DNA of 6,247 nt from NCBI GenBank assembly GCA_035492535.1, contig DATJJM010000257.1, forward strand, positions 1 through 6,247, in the 5' to 3' direction. The position numbers and the translations under genes are program-made. The notes under the pieces were generated by a model. It searched no databases and was not told the DNA's origin. It saw only the letters and a program-made list of their open reading frames with translations. This DNA comes from JAMXLO01 sp035492535. Its GTDB lineage: Bacteria; Pseudomonadota; Alphaproteobacteria; Acetobacterales; Acetobacteraceae. This document shows positions 1 through 6,247 of the stretch, piece after piece; the stretch's first letter is position 1; the number at the start of each line of letters is the position of its first letter.

Positions 1-605
1 CTGTTCAGGCTGTTGTAGCGTTCCTCGGCATAGCTGGCGGTCCACGTGCCTTTCGTAGCCCAGGCACCGAACGGTGCGAACTCGGGGTTCGCGGCGATGA
101 AGTCTGGCATCGCTTTCGGGTCCTTGCTGCCCGAGGCCGTCAGCAGCGCGTAGAACTGCTGCGGCGTCGATACCGGGAACACCGGCGCATTGATCAACGC
201 CATGCGCCATGTCTGCCCATCCGGTGTCGTGATGCTGAGCCCCATGCCACGCACCCGCACCGTCGAGTCTGGCGCATCCGGATTCGCGGTGCCGAGGTTG
301 AATCGCCCGACCGCAGGATATTCGCCGTGAGCGAATACCTGCGCATAGGAGAGCGCCTCGCCATCCCCGGTTGCTTCGAACACGCCGGTGAAGCAGATGC
401 CCTTCGCATGGTTGCGGCGATGGCCGAGGGGCGGCTTGTCGCCCGGAGGCGTGAACGCGGCCACCATGCGCGCGCCGGACAGCCGCCCCGGCGAGAACCA
501 CCCCGCCGTGTAGGCAAAAGCGGCGGCGCCCCCGCCGACAATGATGGCGATCAGCACCAGCGCTCCAAAGGCGGAGCGCGCGGGCAATCGGCTCGGCTCG
601 GTCAT
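1..605 (-). CDS. Catalase-family (SrpA-like) heme peroxidase, N-terminal part
   Basis: This gene runs off the left edge; 201 residues are visible. It resembles the small catalase-related peroxidases (SrpA-like), which bind heme and use peroxide, rather than full-size catalase. Residues 12-35 form one hydrophobic segment, so the protein is probably a membrane-anchored or exported periplasmic enzyme. The catalytic-site motif RNHAKG places the distal heme histidine at His66. The stretch around GRFNLGTANPD (100-110) and RVRGMGLSI (117-125) matches the catalase core, and INAPVFPV (138-145) matches the catalase NTPVFF region that carries the distal asparagine. The proximal tyrosine region lies outside the window. 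The ATG at 605 is preceded by AGGGG at 611-615, five bases upstream, and the hydrophobic segment follows directly, so this start is convincing. It lies 118 bases after the diguanylate cyclase stop, so it could be co-transcribed or have its own promoter. The family call is confident; the exact substrate is unknown. Confidence 0.87.
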   Translation of the reverse strand, partial: MTEPSRLPARSAFGALVLIAIIVGGGAAAFAYTAGWFSPGRLSGARMVAAFTPPGDKPPLGHRRNHAKGICFTGVFEATGDGEALSYAQVFAHGEYPAVGRFNLGTANPDAPDSTVRVRGMGLSITTPDGQTWRMALINAPVFPVSTPQQFYALLTASGSKDPKAMPDFIAANPEFAPFGAWATKGTWTASYAEERYNSLN

Positions 606-645
606 GCAAACCCCTGGCTATAATTCTTCGCCAGCCATAAGCAAG

Positions 646-674
646 TCCACACCGGGGCCGTTGTCATGTGTGGA
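646..674. repeat. 7-base perfect inverted repeat upstream of the peroxidase gene
   Basis: TCCACAC (646-652) and GTGTGGA (668-674) are perfect inverted copies separated by 15 bases. The half-site centres are 22 bases apart, about two helical turns, which fits a site for a dimeric regulator. The same bases could form an RNA hairpin after the cyclase stop codon, but no run of U follows it on the minus strand, so it is not a standard intrinsic terminator. It lies about 40-70 bases upstream of the peroxidase start. An inverted repeat this short can also arise by chance. Confidence 0.35.
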
Positions 675-723
675 TGCGCTGTCTTTGTATGATGCCGCTT
701 TGTCAGGAGGAATATAATGCTGG

Positions 724-2607
724 TCAGGGCACAGGCGCGGGAACAAGTCGATTTGGCCGTGACACGGTGTCGCAGCTCCGATCACCTTTGAGGCTGCTTC
801 GTGCCGAACCCCGCCGACGCGTGGGGCCCGCTACAGCCGCGCCGATAATGCTGCCGACGATTCTTATCAGCCAACTGTCGTCCTGATGCCAATCGGCGCG
901 GCCGGCTTCGCGCCAAAGAGCCAATGCGATGACGTTGCCGGACTCAGCCCTGCCGCACTCGGTGAACAGAAGTGGCTGTTCAGCCGGGCCGCCTGCTTCA
1001 TCCATGCCGCGCTCGACGGACATCAGCGTCGCCATCGAGTGCAAAGTCCAAGCCGGTGGGTCGCCCACCTGGAACAGGACGTCCGGTTCAGCAGTGTCGC
1101 CCGCTACGTCGACGAGCATCGCACCTAGTGCACCGGTTGCCGTGACCAGTGACGTGACAATGCTGGCGGGCATCGATTCCCACCCTGTTTCCTGGCATTG
1201 CTGCAGGATGTAATCCAGCAATTGGACACGCCGAATCTCCGACGCGATGCGAGCCGGATATCCGGCATGTTCGAAATATTCGATAGCCGTACCGCGCGCA
1301 CCGACAACGTCGCCCGTCGCGTCCCGCAGCGGCCGGACCGTCAATAGGAAGAGCCCGATCGAACCGTCAGCGCGTTTGAGCCATACCCCGCGCCGGCAGA
1401 CCGGCGAGGCAATGCGGAACGGGTTGAAGTCGTCTGCAAATCTTTCCGTTCGAAGCAGTAGATCGGACGGCTGCCCGACCAGGGTGAAGGCAGGCCAGCC
1501 CAGCGCCGGATCCGGATTGATGAAGGTGAAGCATCCACGGCTGTCCGTCTCGAAGCTAAAATCGGCCGCCATGGTTGCCAGGTCTTGCCAGCGTTGACGG
1601 CTGTCGAGCAGGGCCGCCTGGAAACGATCCGGCCGGCGGAAACCTGCCGCCGATTGCGTGGCTGGAGCTGCGCCCGCTCCCGTTGGGATCGAACGACGAC
1701 TTCCCGCCACGATGGTCTGGTTCCGCCCCTGCTGCTTGGCAGCATAGAGAGCCTGGTCGGCCGCCTCGATCAGCTGGGCGGCGCCGGCTTCAGAGACTGG
1801 TACCATGGCGGCAGCACCGGCGCTGATGGTCACGTAGCCCGACTGCGAGCCAGGGTGCGGTTCGCGCAGTTCCAGCACGGCCTGGTGTGCTCGACTGGCA
1901 ACCTCTGCCGCCCCTGCCGCGTCGCAATCAGGCAGCACGAGGGCAAACTCCTCGCCGCCATATCGCGCGGCGAGATCAAGGTCCTGCCGTATCGCTGTTT
2001 GCAAGGCTCCGGCGACTGCGCTCAGGCAACGATCGCCGCCGATATGACCGTAATGGTCATTGTAGCTTTTGAAGACGTCGATATCGATCATCACCATCGC
2101 GACGCTGCGGTGGCTGCGCAAGGCGCGCAGCCACTCTGTCCGGAGCACTTCATCGAAGCGGCGACGGTTTGCGAGCCCGGTCAGCGCATCGCTGATGCTG
2201 AGTGCCTCCAGCCGCAGTTGCATGGCGCGCAAGTGCAGATGGGTCCGCACGCGCATCAGTACTTCCGCCGTCTCAATCGGTTTGGTGATATAATCCACAG
2301 CACCGGCCTCGAAACCCTCGACCTTGCTGCGCTGATCTCTGAGGGCACTCATGAAGATCACTGGGATGGCATGAGTGTCTTCGGCGGCCTTCAATTCTCG
2401 GCAAACCTGAAATCCGTCGATGCCAGGCATCATCACGTCCATCAGAATAAGATCAGGATGCATGCGTTGCGCGCGCTGCATGGCCTCCGATCCGTCCTGT
2501 GCCACAATTACCCGGAAGCCCTGCGCCTCGAGCAACTCCGCCATGACACCCAGATTCGCCGCCGTGTCATCGACCACCAGGATGGTCTGCTGCGGTCTCT
2601 GGCTCAT
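724..2607 (-). CDS. Response regulator diguanylate cyclase, REC-GGDEF-PAS-GAF-like
   Basis: A cytoplasmic protein of 627 residues predicted to make c-di-GMP from two GTP. The receiver domain (about 8-125) has the acidic pair Asp13/Asp14, phosphoacceptor Asp57 in LILMDVMMPG, Ser87 and Lys109. The GGDEF domain (about 135-300) begins with DALTGLANRRRF (140-151), has DIDVFKSYND (175-184) for metal and substrate binding, and an intact GGEEF active-site loop at 217-221, so it should be catalytically active. The inhibitory RxxD site expected just before GGEEF reads QDLD (208-211), with the arginine missing. Residues about 339-445 look like a PAS domain (FSFETDSRGCFTFINPD, WLKRADGSIG). Residues about 458-593 look like a degenerate GAF domain. 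A basic, probably disordered tail of about 34 residues ends the protein. The frame stays open 30 codons upstream, but the ATG at 2607 is chosen because it overlaps the kinase stop as ATGA, has an AGGAA site, and begins just before the receiver. No HD-GYP or EAL domain is present. Confidence 0.93.
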   Translation of the reverse strand: MSQRPQQTILVVDDTAANLGVMAELLEAQGFRVIVAQDGSEAMQRAQRMHPDLILMDVMMPGIDGFQVCRELKAAEDTHAIPVIFMSALRDQRSKVEGFEAGAVDYITKPIETAEVLMRVRTHLHLRAMQLRLEALSISDALTGLANRRRFDEVLRTEWLRALRSHRSVAMVMIDIDVFKSYNDHYGHIGGDRCLSAVAGALQTAIRQDLDLAARYGGEEFALVLPDCDAAGAAEVASRAHQAVLELREPHPGSQSGYVTISAGAAAMVPVSEAGAAQLIEAADQALYAAKQQGRNQTIVAGSRRSIPTGAGAAPATQSAAGFRRPDRFQAALLDSRQRWQDLATMAADFSFETDSRGCFTFINPDPALGWPAFTLVGQPSDLLLRTERFADDFNPFRIASPVCRRGVWLKRADGSIGLFLLTVRPLRDATGDVVGARGTAIEYFEHAGYPARIASEIRRVQLLDYILQQCQETGWESMPASIVTSLVTATGALGAMLVDVAGDTAEPDVLFQVGDPPAWTLHSMATLMSVERGMDEAGGPAEQPLLFTECGRAESGNVIALALWREAGRADWHQDDSWLIRIVGSIIGAAVAGPTRRRGSARSSLKGDRSCDTVSRPNRLVPAPVP

Positions 2608-5279
2608 GCCGATTCCTGGATCAAATGCTGGCGAACCATGTTCAGGATGGCCTGTGACTGATAATTGGCCGCCAGCCGTCGCAATTCGCCCGCCCACGCT
2701 GCGCAGTCCGGTTGGGTCGCGGCGATCTGATCCGCGGTTCGGCTGATGCCGCGCATATCACCGTCCTGTGCCAGCTCATGCAGTGCGCGCAGCTCTGAAG
2801 GACCCGGCGGGACAAGAGCCGGCTGTTCATCAACCGGTGCAGATCTTGTCGCCTTGTAGGTCCAGCAGAGCTTGAGTTGCTCACCTAGCGCCCGCAGGAG
2901 TGCGGACTGTTCGACCGGCTTGGCGATGAAGGCATTCGCGCCCGACTGCAATGCAGTGAGACGGTCGTCGTCCGTGGCGCTCGCGGAGAGAACAACGATG
3001 GGGATCGTGGAGAGACGCTGGTCCGCCCGCAGCCGCTGAATGAGTGTCAATCCGTCCATCACCGGCATGATGACGTCGGTCATGACCAGATCCGGCGGAG
3101 ATGCCTTCGCTTGCCGCAACGCGACCTCTCCATGTTCCGCCTGATCGACAATGAAACCGAGTGGCACAAGCATGTCTTCCAGCAGCCTGCGGTTCACTGC
3201 GTTGTCGTCAACGACGAGTAACCGCCGCCGTGGTCCTGCGTAGCCGCTCACGTCACCACGGATAGTGGTGGCTGTTTCCTGCGCCTCGGCCGCCGCGAGC
3301 GGAATATCGAAGCTGAAGGTGCTGCCTTCCCCCACCACGCTCTCGACCATAAGCTGACCACCCATCAGCTGCACCAGGTGCTTGCTGATCGGCAGACCAA
3401 GTCCAGTACCTCCTTGCCTGTTGCGCGCATCACCGAGCTGCTCGAATGGTGAAAAGATCGTCGAGAGATCGTGCCCGGCAATGCCAACACCGGTGTCGCT
3501 GACCGCGAAGTGCGTCAACATGACCTGATCGTTCTGGGACTTCAGGCTGACCTCGAGGCTGACCTGACCTTGGTGGGTGAACTTGACCGCATTGCCCAGC
3601 AGGTTAAAGAGAACCTGGCGCAGGTGCAGTTCATCGGCCTTGACCCAGACAGGCAATTCCGGGCCAACCCGCTGGGCAAAACGCAATCCCTTCTCCTGAG
3701 CCTTCACGGCGATGACATCACCAACGCTCGCGATAAATGCACTGATGTTCATAACATGCAGCTCGAGCTCGACCTTGCTGGCCTCCATCTTGGAGAAATC
3801 GAGGACATCATTGATGAGAGCCAGCAGGTGTCTGCCCGAGCCGGCGATCGTGTCGAGCCCATGGACAAACTGTTCGCTGAGGCTCTCGTCTCGCCGCAGC
3901 ACCTGCGCATAGCCGAGAATGGCATTGAGCGGAGTCCGCAGTTCATGGCTCATATTGGCGAGAAACTCTGATTTCGCCTTGCTGGCAGCTTCCGCGCGGT
4001 CTCGCTCCTGCGCCACCCGATTGGCGAGAGCGATCGCGCCTTCTCGTGATCGTATGGCTTCGGCCTCCAGAGCATGCCGCCGGATGAGGCTATCCTTGAA
4101 CACCCGGACGGCGGCCGCCATGCCGCCAATTTCGTCGCTTCTGGCCGGATGCGGAACCGAAACCGTCAGGTCATCCTCGGCAAGCCGTCGCATGATCCCG
4201 GTCAGCTCAACGATCGGGCGGCTGACCCGGAACATCACCAGAAGGATGCCACTTGCAGCCAAGGTGACAGCCGCGACAAGTGCGATGGCGAACACGATCG
4301 CCTGCAACCGCGCGCGTCGAGCGATGTCCTCCGCGTGGCCAGCAATCAGGTCCATTGCCACGAGCGCGACACGCCCGACCGCCAGTTGGGGTGCTTCGGT
4401 CTGCGCCCGCCATGCGGGTAGTGCGAGATCGGGAACACCTCCATCGCCAAGTGCAGTGAACAGCTGTGCGTAGCGGTCAGCGAATGCACCGGTGAAGAAC
4501 CCTGCGTGCGCCTCCTGATAGGCCGTTTTCAGTGCACCGGGGGTCTCGGCGTCGGCGACGATGCGTTCCACCAGCTTCCATGCGTGCGCAATCACTCCCT
4601 TGTTGAACAGGAGCGTCGTTCGCTCTGCCGATGTGAAGCTGCGGTGCTGGGCAATGGCGCTATTGAACGCCAGGATGCTGGCACCGATCACGCTGCGCGC
4701 TGTCCACGCCATGGTCTTGACCCGGATCAAAGGCCCGATTGCCTGATCCAGCTTGCGGATATCCCGCTCGAGGATCTCGGACACTGCTTCGACGCTGGTT
4801 TGCAGACCACTCGACTGGGACATGAATGTCCCTTTGAACGTATCGCTGCGTGACCCCACCGGCAGTCGGATCGCTTCTTCGACCTGCGCACGCAGGCCCT
4901 TGAAGAGGTCGTAGTCGCGCCTCAGTTGGTCTGTCGCTGACTGCAATCCGGCAATATCCGGTCCATCCAGGCCTGCCAGTGCTGTTCCAAGCGCGGCATC
5001 CAGACCCTGCCGATGCTTCAGCGCGAATTGCACATCGCGATCGGTATGCTCCGGCTCAAGCGTCAACAGCAGGTTCATTGTGCCGCGCTCGAACCTGAAC
5101 TCCTGGACTGCCCGGAACAGCTGCTGGTCCAGCCTCGTTAACGTCAGAACCCGCTGGGCAGCCGCGCTGTGCTGATGGGCCTGGTCAGCCAGATAGGCTG
5201 CCAAAGCGATAACCACCAATCCCATGAGGCCGAGCACACCGCCAAGCAGGGTACGGATCGAAGGGCTACGAATATTCAT
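2604..5279 (-). CDS. Membrane-bound hybrid sensor histidine kinase
   Basis: An inner-membrane kinase of 891 residues counted from the ATG at 5279. A first membrane helix (about 10-31) is followed by a mainly helical periplasmic region (about 32-325) and a second membrane helix (about 326-350). HAMP spans about 351-403 and leads into a coiled-coil linker rich in Glu, Arg and Ala. The HisKA domain has FLANMSHELRTPLN with phosphoacceptor His445. The ATPase domain has the N box LFNLLGNAVKFT (557-568), G1 box DTGVGI (595-600), F box SPFEQ (610-614) and G2 box GGTGLGL (623-629), all intact. A receiver domain follows (about 687-803) with Asp691/Asp692, phosphoacceptor Asp735, Ser765 and Lys787. The last 65 residues are a helical extension without a recognisable Hpt histidine motif. 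The signal is unknown; RFERGTMNLLL (62-72) is reminiscent of the ERG pattern in nitrate/nitrite-sensing-type helical sensors, but this is weak. The frame continues to a TTG at 5318 (904 residues); the ATG is preferred because the basic N-terminus then leads straight into the membrane helix. Neither start has a strong ribosome site. The stop overlaps the start of the cyclase, its likely partner. Confidence 0.93.
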   Translation of the reverse strand: MNIRSPSIRTLLGGVLGLMGLVVIALAAYLADQAHQHSAAAQRVLTLTRLDQQLFRAVQEFRFERGTMNLLLTLEPEHTDRDVQFALKHRQGLDAALGTALAGLDGPDIAGLQSATDQLRRDYDLFKGLRAQVEEAIRLPVGSRSDTFKGTFMSQSSGLQTSVEAVSEILERDIRKLDQAIGPLIRVKTMAWTARSVIGASILAFNSAIAQHRSFTSAERTTLLFNKGVIAHAWKLVERIVADAETPGALKTAYQEAHAGFFTGAFADRYAQLFTALGDGGVPDLALPAWRAQTEAPQLAVGRVALVAMDLIAGHAEDIARRARLQAIVFAIALVAAVTLAASGILLVMFRVSRPIVELTGIMRRLAEDDLTVSVPHPARSDEIGGMAAAVRVFKDSLIRRHALEAEAIRSREGAIALANRVAQERDRAEAASKAKSEFLANMSHELRTPLNAILGYAQVLRRDESLSEQFVHGLDTIAGSGRHLLALINDVLDFSKMEASKVELELHVMNISAFIASVGDVIAVKAQEKGLRFAQRVGPELPVWVKADELHLRQVLFNLLGNAVKFTHQGQVSLEVSLKSQNDQVMLTHFAVSDTGVGIAGHDLSTIFSPFEQLGDARNRQGGTGLGLPISKHLVQLMGGQLMVESVVGEGSTFSFDIPLAAAEAQETATTIRGDVSGYAGPRRRLLVVDDNAVNRRLLEDMLVPLGFIVDQAEHGEVALRQAKASPPDLVMTDVIMPVMDGLTLIQRLRADQRLSTIPIVVLSASATDDDRLTALQSGANAFIAKPVEQSALLRALGEQLKLCWTYKATRSAPVDEQPALVPPGPSELRALHELAQDGDMRGISRTADQIAATQPDCAAWAGELRRLAANYQSQAILNMVRQHLIQESA
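2613..2617 (-). promoter_or_regulatory. Ribosome binding site of the diguanylate cyclase gene
   Basis: AGGAA lies five bases before the ATG at 2607, inside the last codons of the kinase gene. Together with the ATGA overlap it fixes the start of the cyclase and suggests translational coupling to the kinase. It argues against starts further upstream in the same open frame. Confidence 0.6.
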
Positions 5280-5343
5280 CGCATTCAAGGCTCGAGGTGC
5301 CTGCACACCCGAACGCAAGGCGGAGGCCAGTTGACATGCAAAA

Positions 5344-5372
5344 TTTATACGATCGAGCGTTGAAAGATTTAC
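5344..5372 (-). promoter_or_regulatory. Possible promoter region of the kinase-cyclase operon
   Basis: Within the 175-base gap between the ligase and kinase genes, bases 5338-5380 are clearly richer in A and T than their surroundings. On the minus strand they contain TATAAA (5344-5349), a fair -10 element about 65 bases before the kinase ATG. The hexamer 17 bases upstream (5367-5372, GTAAAT) is a poor -35 match, so activation by a regulator or another sigma factor would be needed. No clear operator is seen. Confidence 0.25.
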
Positions 5373-5382
5373 TTAACGTTGT

Positions 5383-5401
5383 GGCGCTGCACGGCGGCGC
5401 C
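5383..5401 (-). terminator. Weak GC hairpin after the acyl-ligase gene
   Basis: On the minus strand GGCGC and GCGCC pair around a nine-base loop, about 54 bases after the ligase stop codon. There is no U-run after the stem (it is followed by ACAACGTTAAG), so it is not a canonical intrinsic terminator. It may slow transcription or be incidental in GC-rich DNA. Confidence 0.15.
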
Positions 5402-5454
5402 GATGAGAGCAATCCTCGCCTGACCCTGGCGGCCGACAGACCGTTGCATGCACC

Positions 5455-6247
5455 TTAAGCGGGAACCGTCTCTGTCGCGCGGCTCGGCGCTGCCTCCACC
5501 ATCCGCTGAACTGCCGGATAGTCCACCTTTCCGGTTCCAAGCAGCGGCAGAGACGCCACGTGCATGATCGAACGAGGCACCATGATCTCCGGCACTCCGC
5601 GTTCGCGTGCGAAAGCCACAATGTCGCGCGCTTCAGCGCCGGCGCGTGTTGTGACGAGCAGCAGGTATTCGCCCTTCCTCGGGTCGGGCAGGTTGATCAC
5701 CGCATGCTGCGCATCGGGCCATAGCGAGGCGATCAGCGTCTCGGCCGCGGTCATCGACACCATCTCGCCGCCGATCTTGGCAAAGCGCTTGACACGGCCA
5801 CGAACCGTTATGAAGCCAGCCGTATCGACGGAGACGATGTCGCCTGTATCGTACCAACCATCCGGCGGCGGTTCCAGTACGCCAGGCGCGGTCTCGCGCA
5901 GATAGCCCAGCATCACGTTGGGACCCCGCACATACAACCGGCCGCCTTGCTCGATGCCGGTCACCGCCTGCAGCCGCGATTCGATGCCAGGCAGGAACCG
6001 CCCCACGGTATCCTTGCGGCTGTGCATGGCGGTATTGATCGACAGCACCGGTGCGGTCTCGGTCGCTCCGTACCCTTCCAGAACGCGGGCGCCGAAGCGG
6101 TCGGCAAACAGATGCTTGGTTTCTTCGCGCACCTTCTCGGCACCGGCAAAGATATACCGCATGGCGTAGAAATCGTAGGGATGCGCGTAGCGCGCCCAGC
6201 CATTCAGAAACGTATCGGTCCCAAAGCAGATCGTCGCATCGGTGTCA
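5455..6247 (-). CDS. Acyl-activating (AMP-forming) C-terminal part, Aas-type acyl-ACP synthetase/phospholipid acyltransferase
   Basis: Only the last 263 residues are in the window; the gene enters from the right edge with no start visible. The adenylate-forming family motifs appear in order: GYGATETAP (58-66 of the visible part), GWYDTGD (130-136), the hinge GRVKRFAKIGGEMVS (150-164), and GTGKVDY (237-243) with the likely catalytic lysine at 240. These enzymes activate a fatty acid with ATP to an acyl-adenylate. The segment DTDATICFGTDTFLNGWARYAHPYDFYAMRYIFAGAEK and the short hinge most resemble the ligase half of Aas, the enzyme that re-acylates lysophospholipids at the inner membrane using ACP-bound acyl groups. 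In alphaproteobacteria this domain is often fused behind an LplT-like transporter and a PlsC acyltransferase domain, but those parts would lie outside the window, so the fusion is not shown here. A stand-alone acyl-CoA or acyl-ACP synthetase remains possible. The ATG at 6162 is internal, because the open frame and the family similarity continue upstream of it. The gene ends in TAA 175 bases before the kinase ATG. Confidence 0.85.
   Translation of the reverse strand, partial: DTDATICFGTDTFLNGWARYAHPYDFYAMRYIFAGAEKVREETKHLFADRFGARVLEGYGATETAPVLSINTAMHSRKDTVGRFLPGIESRLQAVTGIEQGGRLYVRGPNVMLGYLRETAPGVLEPPPDGWYDTGDIVSVDTAGFITVRGRVKRFAKIGGEMVSMTAAETLIASLWPDAQHAVINLPDPRKGEYLLLVTTRAGAEARDIVAFARERGVPEIMVPRSIMHVASLPLLGTGKVDYPAVQRMVEAAPSRATETVPA

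Noticed and set aside
194..541. Minus-strand frame of 115 codons at the left end
   Set aside because: It is a shifted reading of the catalase-like gene; the frame starting at 605 has the heme-site motifs and a ribosome site, while this one is rich in Arg and Ser with no domain.
619..624. Perfect TATAAT on the plus strand (also at 713-718)
   Set aside because: Neither copy has a reasonable -35 element at 16-18 bases, and no plus-strand gene of note follows.
601..640. TTGCTT-N16-TATAGC as promoter of the peroxidase gene on the minus strand
   Set aside because: Transcription would start only a few bases before the ATG and remove the AGGGG ribosome site, so it is unlikely to be used.
1585..2661. 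Long plus-strand open frame of 358 codons opposite the cyclase gene
   Set aside because: It is the complement of a gene with clear REC, GGDEF and PAS motifs; its own translation shows no recognisable domain, and high GC makes long antisense frames common.
2608..2697. Longer cyclase with 30 extra N-terminal residues
   Set aside because: These codons overlap the kinase coding end; the translation is unlike a receiver, and the ATGA overlap with AGGAA supports the start at 2607.
3471..3971. Plus-strand open frame of 166 codons opposite the kinase gene
   Set aside because: It lies across the HisKA and ATPase coding region, whose motifs are intact on the minus strand; it has no convincing ribosome site or domain.
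5445..5452. TGCATGCA palindrome just after the ligase stop codon
   Set aside because: An eight-base palindrome in isolation is likely by chance, and no second copy or gene context supports a binding site.

Overview
The window is a GC-rich stretch of bacterial DNA with four protein genes, all on the minus strand, so they read from right to left. The family types and codon use suggest an alphaproteobacterium, possibly of the Rhodospirillales/Acetobacteraceae kind. That placement is inference from style, not from a marker gene. There are no rRNA or tRNA genes, CRISPR arrays, insertion sequences or phage genes.

In transcription order the layout is as follows. (1) 6247-5455 is the last 263 residues of an AMP-forming acyl-activating domain, most like the acyl-[ACP] synthetase end of Aas-type lysophospholipid acyltransferase/ligases; its N-terminus lies beyond the right edge. 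(2) A 175-base gap, 5280-5454, holds an AT-rich patch that may contain the promoter of the next gene. (3) 5279-2604 is a membrane-bound hybrid histidine kinase with a periplasmic sensor of about 290 residues, HAMP, HisKA, HATPase and receiver domains, and a helical C-terminal extension. (4) 2607-724 is a response-regulator diguanylate cyclase with the domain order REC-GGDEF-PAS-GAF-like, whose ATG overlaps the kinase stop codon (ATGA). (5) A 118-base gap, 606-723, contains a 7-base perfect inverted repeat. (6) 605-1 is the first 201 residues of a membrane-anchored or exported catalase-family (SrpA-like) heme peroxidase; its C-terminus lies beyond the left edge.

The functional core is the kinase/cyclase pair. 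The kinase would sense a periplasmic or membrane signal, autophosphorylate on His445, and pass phosphate to its own receiver (Asp735) and/or to the receiver of the cyclase (Asp57), changing c-di-GMP synthesis. The four-base overlap and a good ribosome binding site for the second gene support coupled production. The cyclase also carries C-terminal PAS and GAF-like regions and lacks the usual inhibitory-site arginine, so it may integrate a second signal and be less subject to product inhibition. The flanking catalase-like peroxidase and phospholipid-repair enzyme both concern the cell envelope or oxidative stress, but a regulatory link to the kinase pair is only a guess from proximity.

Nothing here amounts to a clearly new system. 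The most unusual points are the internal position of the GGDEF domain, the altered I-site, and the unassigned periplasmic sensor domain.
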